A stretch of DNA of 64,000 nt from Halorientalis pallida. Lineage in GTDB: Archaea; Halobacteriota; Halobacteria; Halobacteriales; Haloarculaceae. Below are positions 57,957 to 64,000 of this stretch, one piece after another. The stretch is taken from NCBI RefSeq assembly GCF_004118325.1, contig NZ_RDFA01000001.1, positions 185,382 to 249,381 of the forward strand, written 5' to 3'. Position 1 is the stretch's first letter. Each line of letters begins with the position of its first letter. Position numbers and translations under genes: made by a program. The notes below the pieces were generated by a model. The model searched no databases, had not been told where the DNA came from, and was given only the letters and a program-made list of their open reading frames with translations.

Positions 57957-59225
57957 TCAGGCCGTCATCGCGACCGTGACGGCGGTAGCCCCGACCATGA
58001 GCGCGAGGCTCCACGCGGCGACCCGGTAGGCGAACCGGCGGTTCGGGCTGGCGACGGTCAGGCCCGCCTTGACGAGGATGCTCGCGGCGGTCGCCAGCAG
58101 TATCGCGAACACGGCCTCGGGCCCCGTGATCGAGCCACCCCGGTACAGCAGGACGGCCGAGGTCGTCGCGCCGGCGCTCGAAACGAGCCCCGACATGGCC
58201 GCGGTCACGTAGAACCCGGCGGTGCCGAACAGCTGGCGGGCGACGCTCCCGGCCAGCACGATCAGCAGGAACACGACGCCGAAGCCCAGCGCCCGACGCA
58301 GGGAGAAGGGACTCTGGAGGTCGATGTCGACGGATTCGCGCCAGTCGGCGGAGTAGGCGGCGACCGCGACGCTCCCGACGATCACGGCCCCCAGCGGAAC
58401 GACCGCACCCACCAGCACGCCCGACTTGATCGTGAACACCAAGGCGATGACGAGGTTCCGGAGGGCCATCGCCGCGTCGGCCAGCAACACGGCGGCGACC
58501 GCGTAGGACGTCGCCCGGTCGTGCTGGCGGACGTGATCGAGCATCGTCCCCACGACGGCCGTCGAGGAGGCCAGTCCGCCGAAAAACCCCGTCACCGCGA
58601 TGCCGCGACCACCGTACGTCTGCACGATGGCGTAGTTGACGATCCCGATGCCAGCCACGGTCACCACCATCAGCCAGACGACGCGCGGTTCCAGCGAGAC
58701 GGAGAGACCCGCTACCGACACGCTGCGTGACCCTGCCGGCAAGAGCGGGTAGACCACGAACGCGAGGATGGCGAACTCCGTCGCCGAGCGCAACTCCTGG
58801 CGGGACAGGCCCCAGGCGAAGCTGTGAGGTTCCCGCTTGAGGACCAGCAACAGCGACGATACCACGGCCACCGTGACGCCCTCGACGACGTAGCCCTCGG
58901 CGACCAGCGCACCTACGCCGTACGCGACGAGCATCGAGACCGACGTCGTCAGCGAGAGCCCCCGTTCTTTAGACACCAGTCCCTCGACTGCGAGGACGAC
59001 TCCCTGGACGACCACCAGCACGGCTCCCACGACCAGCAGGAGCTCCGCACCGACGACGGTGAAGACGGCTCCGAGCAGGCTGATGAGGGCGAACGTCCGG
59101 ATACCGGCCGTCTTCTGTGCCCACTCCCGTTCCAGTCCGAGGAACATCCCCAGCGCCGCGGCCAGCACTAACCGAGTCACCTCGGCGTCCAGCGGCGCGG
59201 GGATCGTCTGCAGGAGTGGACTCAC
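57957..59225 (-). CDS. MgtC/SapB-DUF4010 family membrane protein
   Basis: A polytopic membrane protein of 422 residues from GTG 59225; GTG 59261 would add 12 residues but the TATA box (59249-59258) falls 28 bp before 59225. N-terminal MgtC-like part VLAAALGMFLGLEREWAQKTAGIRTFALISLLGAV, then DUF4010: PHSFAWGLSRQELRSATEFAILAFVVYPLLPAG, YGGRGIAVTGFFGGLASSTAVVGTM and SGLVSSAGATTSAVLLYRGG. Its transport or sensing role is not established. Confidence 0.87.
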   Translation of the reverse strand: MSPLLQTIPAPLDAEVTRLVLAAALGMFLGLEREWAQKTAGIRTFALISLLGAVFTVVGAELLLVVGAVLVVVQGVVLAVEGLVSKERGLSLTTSVSMLVAYGVGALVAEGYVVEGVTVAVVSSLLLVLKREPHSFAWGLSRQELRSATEFAILAFVVYPLLPAGSRSVSVAGLSVSLEPRVVWLMVVTVAGIGIVNYAIVQTYGGRGIAVTGFFGGLASSTAVVGTMLDHVRQHDRATSYAVAAVLLADAAMALRNLVIALVFTIKSGVLVGAVVPLGAVIVGSVAVAAYSADWRESVDIDLQSPFSLRRALGFGVVFLLIVLAGSVARQLFGTAGFYVTAAMSGLVSSAGATTSAVLLYRGGSITGPEAVFAILLATAASILVKAGLTVASPNRRFAYRVAAWSLALMVGATAVTVAMTA

Positions 59226-59248
59226 CCACAGACGTACGCCCTTGACCC

Positions 59249-59258
59249 CATTAAGTAG
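59249..59258 (-). promoter_or_regulatory. TATA box deciding the MgtC/DUF4010 start
   Basis: CTACTTAATG on the minus strand is centred 28 bp before GTG 59225, which favours that start over GTG 59261. Confidence 0.5.
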
Positions 59259-59288
59259 CACGGTGGTCGGACCCGAGACGTTCGGGGT

Positions 59289-59298
59289 TCTTATTAGG
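59289..59298 (+). promoter_or_regulatory. TATA box of the AI-2E family gene
   Basis: TCTTATTAGG is centred 26 bp before ATG 59320, the divergent partner of the box at 59249-59258. Confidence 0.5.
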
Positions 59299-59319
59299 TA
59301 AGCTGAAAAACGGGAGGCT

Positions 59320-60549
59320 ATGGTCGATATCGACCTCGACCGGGCGCGAGCGTTCTGGTGGGGGCTCGCGGCCGTGTTCGGACTGATCGTCGCCTACGTC
59401 GTTCACACGTTCGTCGGCACGTTCGTGTTTGCCATCTTCATCTACTACGCGACCCGGCCGGCGTACACGCGGATCCAGCGCCGCATCCGGCGACGCAGTG
59501 TCGCTGCGGCCCTCTCGCTCGCCGTCTTCGCACTCCCGGCCGTCGCACTGCTCGCGTACACCATCGCCATCGCCCTCCAGGAGCTCTCGAAGCTCAACGG
59601 CCAGCAACTCGGCCCCGTGATGGAACTGGTCGAACCGTACGTTCCGGTCTCGGGAATCGTCGAGAATCCCTCGACGCTGATCGATCAAGCGAGCGTCGAG
59701 ACCGCACAGTCCACCCTCTTCGCCGCGCTCGACTACGCCGGCTTCATCGGGAACGGGCTGCTGCACCTGTTCGTGATGTTCGCGCTCGCCTACTACATGC
59801 TCAAGGACGGCAGTCGCCTGTCGCGGTGGTTCATCCAGTTCGGCGACGAGCGCGGTGTCCTCGAAACGTATGTCAGAGCCGTCGACCAGGACTTCGCGAG
59901 CATCTTCTTCGGCAACATCCTCAACGCCATCGTCACCGGCGCGATCGGCGCGATCTCGTTCAACCTGCTCAACCTGCTGGGCCCACAGAGTCTGCAGATC
60001 CCCTACCCCGCACTGCTCGGCGTCCTGACGGGTGTCGCGAGCCTCATCCCCGTAGTGGGCATGAAGATCGTCTACGTGCCGATGCTGGGGTATCTCGGTT
60101 ACACGGCGTACGTGCAAGACGGTGGCTTCGGCTTCGTCGCGCTCGTGGCCGGCGTGACCATCGTCATCGTCGACCTGTTGCCCGATTTCATCCTCCGACC
60201 GTACGTCTCGGGCCGAAACCTCCACATCGGGCTCGTGATGTTCGCGTACATCCTCGGACCCCTGCTCTTTGGCTGGCCCGGCATCTTCCTCGGCCCGATC
60301 ATCCTCGTCCTCGTCTTCCACTTCGCGCGTATCGTCCTCCCGGAGCTCCTCGCAGGGACGTCGATCCGCCCCGTCGCCGTCGATCCGACGTACCTGACGC
60401 GTACCGAGACGACCCCACCACCGGACAACCCCGAACCCAGCGTCGCCGACGGCGGCCAACACGACGGATCCGACGAGTCCCTGGTGGGCGAATCACCCGC
60501 GAACGAGCCCACTGACGGAGACGGTGACGACACGCGAGAAGACGACTAA
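59320..60549 (+). CDS. AI-2E family transporter
   Basis: A 409-residue membrane protein with about eight TM helices in the AI-2E (DUF20) layout: FVFAIFIYYATRPAYTRIQRRIRRRSVAAALSL, LLHLFVMFALAYYMLKDGSRLSRWF near residue 147, ILNAIVTGAIGAISFNLLNLLG, ALLGVLTGVASLIPVVGMKIVYVP near 230, and VIVDLLPDFILRPYVSGRNLHIGLVMFAYILGPLLFGWPGIFLGPIILVL. The C-terminal 60 residues are acidic and disordered. Some relatives are Na+/H+ antiporters or export autoinducer; the substrate here is unknown. Confidence 0.9.
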   Translation: MVDIDLDRARAFWWGLAAVFGLIVAYVVHTFVGTFVFAIFIYYATRPAYTRIQRRIRRRSVAAALSLAVFALPAVALLAYTIAIALQELSKLNGQQLGPVMELVEPYVPVSGIVENPSTLIDQASVETAQSTLFAALDYAGFIGNGLLHLFVMFALAYYMLKDGSRLSRWFIQFGDERGVLETYVRAVDQDFASIFFGNILNAIVTGAIGAISFNLLNLLGPQSLQIPYPALLGVLTGVASLIPVVGMKIVYVPMLGYLGYTAYVQDGGFGFVALVAGVTIVIVDLLPDFILRPYVSGRNLHIGLVMFAYILGPLLFGWPGIFLGPIILVLVFHFARIVLPELLAGTSIRPVAVDPTYLTRTETTPPPDNPEPSVADGGQHDGSDESLVGESPANEPTDGDGDDTREDD

Positions 60550-60625
60550 GTTCGACTGCGAGAACGAGAGGTCGATCGGCCCCAGATTGCCGACAGATCC
60601 GTGACCCGCCACCACGCCAGTTGCC

Positions 60626-60901
60626 TCAGAGGTCGACGTACTGTTCTTCCCACTCGCGGCGGGCGTCGATCTCCCGTCGGCCACGCCGGGTCAGACTGTA
60701 GAAGTTCGTCCGCCTGTCGCGCTGGCCCTTCTCGACGAGGCCCTTGTCGACGAGGGTGTCGAGGTTCGGGTAGAGGCGACCGTGGTGGATCTCTTTCTCG
60801 TAGTACTCTTCGAGTTCCTCCTTGATCGCCAGCCCGTGTGGCTCCTCCCGGCCGGCGATGACGTACAGCAGGTCACGCTGGAATCCTGTCAGGTCGTACA
60901 T
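60626..60901 (-). CDS. PadR-family transcription regulator
   Basis: A 91-residue winged-helix protein: MYDLTGFQRDLLYVIAGREEPHGLAIKEELEEYYEKEIHHGRLYPNLDTLVDKGLVEKGQRDRRTNFYSLTRRGRREI. GRLYPNLDTLVDKGL is the PadR recognition region and RRTNFYSLT the wing. It has no C-terminal dimerisation extension. Targets unknown; its own promoter is close to the amphi-Trp gene region. Confidence 0.9.
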   Translation of the reverse strand: MYDLTGFQRDLLYVIAGREEPHGLAIKEELEEYYEKEIHHGRLYPNLDTLVDKGLVEKGQRDRRTNFYSLTRRGRREIDARREWEEQYVDL

Positions 60902-61123
60902 CGGTAATGTCCACTTCCCAATTACTGTCGGAATATGATAAATATGTCGAACCTCGATACGTCCGCGGGCCTCAGTGGGACTGCTTCGTGCGGATTCCGT
61001 CGTATCACATCGGGGAAACAGTGGCGAACCTATCGCTGGTCAATTTCTCACCGAAGCGTCACGACGTGATCGACTGCCCGTCGACTGCCACGTTTATCTT
61101 CCGTGGCGTCGTAGGGATAATGT
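60902..61123. other. Divergent intergenic region between PadR and amphi-Trp genes
   Basis: No gene seen. A+T-rich patches lie near PadR (GAATATGATAAATATG at 60933-60948), and GTTTATCTT at about 61092-61100 lies 28 bp before the amphi-Trp ATG, giving it a leaderless promoter. PadR binding to the first patch would be autoregulation. Confidence 0.45.
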
Positions 61124-61402
61124 ATGCCCGAGAAAGTGCTGTTCGAGACCGAGCGTGTACAACGCCGTGAAGACGTCGCGACATACCTGCGGACGGTCGC
61201 CGACAAACTTGACGACGGCGGACCGATCACACTCGAATCGGGTGACCAATCCGTCACGATGGAACCGCCCGCGAACGTCGAATTCGAGGTCAAAGCCGAG
61301 CGCGAAGGCCCGACCGACTCGCCCGGCGAGCTGAGCATCGAGCTCGAACTCGAGTGGGACGAAGACACCAGCGGCTCCGACGGATCGCTCAGTATCAAGT
61401 AA
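61124..61402 (+). CDS. Amphi-Trp domain protein
   Basis: A 92-residue protein of the haloarchaeal amphi-Trp family: MPEKVLFETERVQRREDVATYLRTVADKLDDGG, TLESGDQSVTMEPPANVEFEVKAERE and ELSIELELEWDEDTSG. The Trp in LEWDEDT gives the family its name. Function unknown; small acidic protein. Confidence 0.87.
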   Translation: MPEKVLFETERVQRREDVATYLRTVADKLDDGGPITLESGDQSVTMEPPANVEFEVKAEREGPTDSPGELSIELELEWDEDTSGSDGSLSIK

Positions 61403-61451
61403 CCCCAGTCTATCGGCTGTTCAGTTCGTGGTTCACGTCGAATGGAAAGCG

Positions 61452-61484
61452 AACCACGCGGGGGTGAAAAGACCCCGCGTGGTT
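61452..61484. other. Perfect 12-bp stem-loop
   Basis: AACCACGCGGGG at 61452-61463 pairs with CCCCGCGTGGTT at 61473-61484 over a 9-nt loop GTGAAAAGA. Perfect, G+C-rich stem, about 50 bp after the amphi-Trp stop. There is no T run after it on either side of the usual archaeal type. Confidence 0.8.
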
Positions 61485-61510
61485 GCTTGCCGCCCTGAAT
61501 TGGTCCCCGC

Positions 61511-61540
61511 TGACGCTTCGGCCCTCCAAGCGAAGCGTCA
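61511..61540. other. Perfect 10-bp stem-loop
   Basis: TGACGCTTCG at 61511-61520 pairs with CGAAGCGTCA at 61531-61540 over the 10-nt loop GCCCTCCAAG, 26 bp after the preceding hairpin. The two are spaced as one structured unit. Confidence 0.8.
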
Positions 61541-61679
61541 CCTGAACGCAGTAGCCATAATCACTTAAATGTACCGGCCATGCCAATTCTATACGCCGTC
61601 GGGCAGTTTGCTGTTACTTTTCAATTTCTGGGAGCGCGTCGTGCGCAGCTGTCGACTCTCGGCCGAGAAGAGTGACCGA

Positions 61680-61826
61680 TCAGATATACTCCTCTTCGAG
61701 CACCCACCCGAGGGCCCGCTTGTAGTAGGTGAACATCTGCCTAACGCCCTGGTGGTTCATGTTCTCGTCGTCGAGTTGTTCCTTCAGAAACTCGTACTGC
61801 TCGCGGATTTCCTCTTCGTCGCGCAT
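61680..61826 (-). CDS. 48-residue small protein
   Basis: ATG 61826 to TGA 61680 reads MRDEEEIREQYEFLKEQLDD, then a short helical second half with an aromatic-rich patch (MFTYYKRALGWVLEEEYI). It is acidic, helical and looks conserved in haloarchaea to my recollection. TATA box AAAATACTTC (61851-61860) lies 29 bp upstream. Too short for most gene finders. Role unknown; a protein-interaction helix hairpin is likely. Confidence 0.72.
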   Translation of the reverse strand: MRDEEEIREQYEFLKEQLDDENMNHQGVRQMFTYYKRALGWVLEEEYI

Positions 61827-61850
61827 ATACACCGTGAGGGACGGGAGCGT

Positions 61851-61860
61851 GAAGTATTTT
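61851..61860 (-). promoter_or_regulatory. TATA box of the 48-residue protein gene
   Basis: AAAATACTTC on the minus strand, centred 29 bp before ATG 61826. Confidence 0.55.
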
Positions 61861-61929
61861 CACACTCACGGGAGCCGAAAACGGGTGGCGAGCGGGTCTG
61901 TTTTGAGGCTGGCCCCGATAGAGCAGAGC

Positions 61930-62649
61930 ATGAAGATCCGCGGGGACCGGGAGTGCAAGTCCTGTGGGACGCGCTGGTCGTACTACGACACCGGCAGTGT
62001 AGAGTGTCCGGAGTGCGGGAGCCTCCGGAGTGTCGGCGTCGACGACCGGAAAGAACACACCGCGAGCGCAGCGTCGCTCGACCTGACCGACGTGCGTGAC
62101 CGCATCGACGACGCCCCGCTGTCCGAGCTGGCTACCGACGCCGCCGACCAGTGTCGAGAGTTCGTCCGACGACAGGGATTCATCGACGCCGGCGACCTCC
62201 GTCCGTTGGACGACACGTACCTCGCAGCGCTCGAACTCGCCCACGCCGCGCTCGAAGTTGACCGGAGCATGCGGATCGCGGACGACGAGGAGTACTACGT
62301 GCTCGAGCTCCTGGGCGGGACCGATCAGGGCGAACGCCCCGGCCCGTCGACCGTTCCCGGGTCGATGCGTGCGGCGCGCGGACTGGCATACGCCAGCGCC
62401 GTCGCCGACTATCACGACGAGTTGCGCACGTACCTCGACGACGATCCGGACGAACTCGCGCGCGACGTCCTGAGTTCACTGAGCGAACACCGAAAACGGG
62501 TCGACGCGCTCGACGGCGACGTGTCGCTGGCCGACAGCGAGGCCCTGATCGGCGCCGCACAGGCCGTCGGCCACTACCTCGCCGAGGACGACGAGGGGGC
62601 GCTCGCACAAGCGCGACACCACCTCGACAACCTCGATCCGGGCCCCTGA
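61930..62649 (+). CDS. Zinc-ribbon protein, DUF7117-like
   Basis: ATG 61930 gives 239 residues. It starts with a TFIIB-type zinc ribbon MKIRGDRECKSCGTRWSYYDTGSVECPECGSLRSVGVDDRKEHT (CxxC near 9-12 and 28-31). A helical body follows with ATDAADQCREFVRRQGFIDAGDLRPLDDTYLAALELAHAAL, EYYVLELLGGTDQGERP and DPDELARDVLSSLSEHRKRV. I place it in DUF7117 from memory. The preceding T-rich box GTTTTGAGG is about 26 bp before the ATG. Function unknown. Confidence 0.75.
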   Translation: MKIRGDRECKSCGTRWSYYDTGSVECPECGSLRSVGVDDRKEHTASAASLDLTDVRDRIDDAPLSELATDAADQCREFVRRQGFIDAGDLRPLDDTYLAALELAHAALEVDRSMRIADDEEYYVLELLGGTDQGERPGPSTVPGSMRAARGLAYASAVADYHDELRTYLDDDPDELARDVLSSLSEHRKRVDALDGDVSLADSEALIGAAQAVGHYLAEDDEGALAQARHHLDNLDPGP

Positions 62650-62721
62650 TCCGGCGGTGGGCTGTCGGCTCGATCACGTCGGAACGCAAACGGGAACCAC
62701 CCGGTTGGCCCAGACCCTGGT

Positions 62722-63920
62722 ATCACCGATACGGACGCGACCGACGGACCGTCGGGTCCGCTCGACGGCCTGCGCGTGGTAGACTTCTCGGGAATGGTCA
62801 GCGGTGGCTACGCGACGATGCTGCTGGCCGATTTCGGTGCCGACGTGATCTGCGTCGAACACCCTGACAGTCCCGACCCGATCCTGGCCACCCGAGGAGG
62901 ACGGGACGACCCTCTGGTGGAAGTCACTCGCCCGGAACAAGCGCTCCGTCACGAGCGATCTCGGTACCGACGAGGGGCGCGCGCTGGCGCTGGAACTGGT
63001 CGCCGACGCCGACGCGGTGGTCGAGAACTTCCGCCCGGGACGCTCGAACGGTGGAGCCTCGGCCCCGAGCGCCTCCAGGAAGCAAACGAGGAACTGGTCG
63101 TGGTCCGGATCTCGGGCTACGGTCAGACCGGGCCGAAAGCCGAGGAGCCGGGCTTCGGCACCGCCGCCGAAGCCATGTCCGGGTTCGCCCACGTCAACGG
63201 CTACCCCGACCGCGAGCCACTCCTCCCGCCGATCAGCCTCGCCGACATGGTCGCCGGACAGACCGCCGTGCAGGGACTCCTGATGGCGCTGTTCGAGCGC
63301 GACGTGACCGGAAGCGGCGAGGCGCGGGTGATCGACGTGAGTCTGCTGGAGTCCCTGGCGAGGTCGAGAAATACGACGAATAGGGCGCGGTCTCCGAACG
63401 GCTGGGCAACCACCACGCCAACGCCGCGCCGCGGAACGTCTACGAGACGACCGACGGCTACGTCGCGCTCTCGGCCTCGGCCCAGTCGATCTTCGAGAAC
63501 CTCGCCGAGATCGTCGGGCATCCAGAACTCGTCGACGATCCGCGCTTCGCGGACGACGCCGTCCGCGTCGATCACGCCGACGGACTCGACGAGTACATCG
63601 GGCCGTGGATCGCCGACCGGTCCACCGACGAGGCTATCGAGGAGTTGGGGGCCGGCGATGCCGTCGTCGCACCTATCTACGACGTGAGCGACATCGTCGC
63701 GGACGACCACTACCGGGCGCGAAACGCCATCGTCGAGGTCGAGGACGAGGAGATCGGTCCGACCCGGACCGCGAACACCCACCCGAAGTTCTCACGGACG
63801 CCGGGCACCGTGGACCACCTCGGCCCGCGCCACGGGGAACACAACACGGAGGTCTACGTCGAGGAACTGGGCATCGACGAGGCGACGCTGGTCGACCTCC
63901 GGGACGAAGGCGTCTTCTGA
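62722..63920 (+). pseudogene. Decayed CaiB/BaiF CoA-transferase
   Basis: The reading frame of a class III CoA-transferase is broken. The first block reads LDGLRVVDFSGMVSGGYATMLLADFGADVICVEHPDSPDPI. It shifts frame at about 62883-62885 into a block reading WPPEEDGTTLWWKSLARNKR. Near 63038-63040 a lost G in CCGGGACG shifts it back. At about 63355-63362 a third shift follows VIDVSLLESLA, with residues missing, and a TAG at 63381 replaces an expected sense codon (YDE then stop). After it SERLGNHHANAAPRNVYETTDGY continues to a normal C-terminus at 63920. The start codon region reads ATC ACC GAT, so the ATG also appears lost. Non-functional. Confidence 0.9.
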
Positions 63921-64000
63921 GCCGTCCCGCTCCGCTGGCGAACAGGCGATCCCCGAGCGGTCCGACACGACGGATCGCACACCCGCCTCGACCGTGCCGG
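63921..64000. other. Right end of window, no gene seen
   Basis: The 80 bp after the CoA-transferase pseudogene hold no supported coding signal. A frame on the minus strand that starts here runs antisense to the pseudogene and is a shadow. Confidence 0.5.

Noticed and set aside
59226..59261. GTG 59261 as the start of the MgtC/DUF4010 gene
   Set aside because: The TATA box at 59249-59258 would lie inside the coding part; GTG 59225 has the right spacing.
61124..61402. Possible transposase remnant near the hairpins
   Set aside because: The frame there is an intact amphi-Trp protein; no transposase or TnpB motif was found in any frame, so a mobile element was not called.
1..64000. CRISPR arrays
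   Set aside because: No series of regularly spaced identical repeats was seen; the only exact direct repeats noted (33288/33343) are two copies.
1..64000. tRNA or rRNA genes
   Set aside because: No stretch with the T-loop GGTTCGAATCC-like sequence in tRNA context or rRNA-like conserved sequence was noticed by eye; a tRNAscan run would be decisive.

Overview
The window is a stretch of haloarchaeal chromosome (class Halobacteria). The evidence is high G+C, proteins rich in Asp and Glu throughout, archaeal-type enzymes (archaeal methionine adenosyltransferase, PyrB/PyrI, RNase P component 3, RqcH, Elp3, diadenylate cyclase DacZ), a halorhodopsin gene, Tat/lipobox secreted proteins, and many genes with an archaeal TATA box 26-30 bp before the start codon and almost no 5' leader. 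Gene content would fit a Haloarcula/Halomicrobium-like genus, but that is a guess. I see no rRNA, tRNA, CRISPR array, intact insertion sequence or prophage.

Layout. 1-9.5 kb: partial methyltransferase, cobalamin pair cobT-cbiA, an SDR enzyme, an alpha/beta hydrolase, the c-di-AMP synthase dacZ in one operon with an MscS-type channel, two acyltransferases and purD. 9.5-20 kb: a large thioredoxin-domain protein, a DUF2298 membrane protein, a Tat-exported acidic protein, a thioredoxin, a DUF488 protein, a cysteine synthase and a surface protein. 18.6-21.4 kb: a sodium:solute symporter with a tiny membrane partner and a divergent HTH-10 regulator. 22-34.2 kb: several KaiC/RecA-fold proteins (a two-domain KaiC-like protein, a RAD55-like protein and two DUF7504-type paralogues), of which only one domain keeps a Walker A motif. 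They are scattered among methionine adenosyltransferase, a CYTH protein, an FKBP isomerase, halorhodopsin, a MinD-like ATPase, pyrBI and a 24-residue membrane microprotein. 34.2-39.1 kb: COG1325 RNA-binding protein, RNase P p30, a receptor-like membrane protein and rqcH. 39.1-44.2 kb: transhydrogenase operon pntA-pntA2-pntB and a FAD oxidoreductase. 44.2-50.5 kb: elp3, a tandem pair of diverged exported proteins, and a DHH/RecJ-like protein with eroded catalytic motifs. 50.5-61.4 kb: lipoproteins, flavin reductase, methyltransferase, mutY/tenA, class III aminotransferase, MgtC/DUF4010 and AI-2E family membrane proteins, PadR regulator and an amphi-Trp protein. 61.4-64 kb: a pair of perfect hairpins, a 48-residue small protein, a zinc-ribbon protein and a decayed CoA-transferase pseudogene.

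How the genes work together. Most of the window is housekeeping: cofactor, purine, pyrimidine, cysteine and SAM synthesis, tRNA and ribosome quality control, and redox balance. It also carries ion and osmotic functions (halorhodopsin, DacZ-MscS, transhydrogenase). The items most worth pursuing are (i) the set of KaiC/RecA-fold proteins with lost P-loops near halorhodopsin; (ii) four short leaderless upstream reading frames whose stop codon overlaps the start of the main gene (cobT, SDR, a DUF7504 gene, pntA); (iii) the twin hairpin locus at 61.45-61.54 kb; (iv) the catalytically eroded DHH protein; and (v) two microprotein genes. Family names of the DUF type are given from memory and were not checked by a search.
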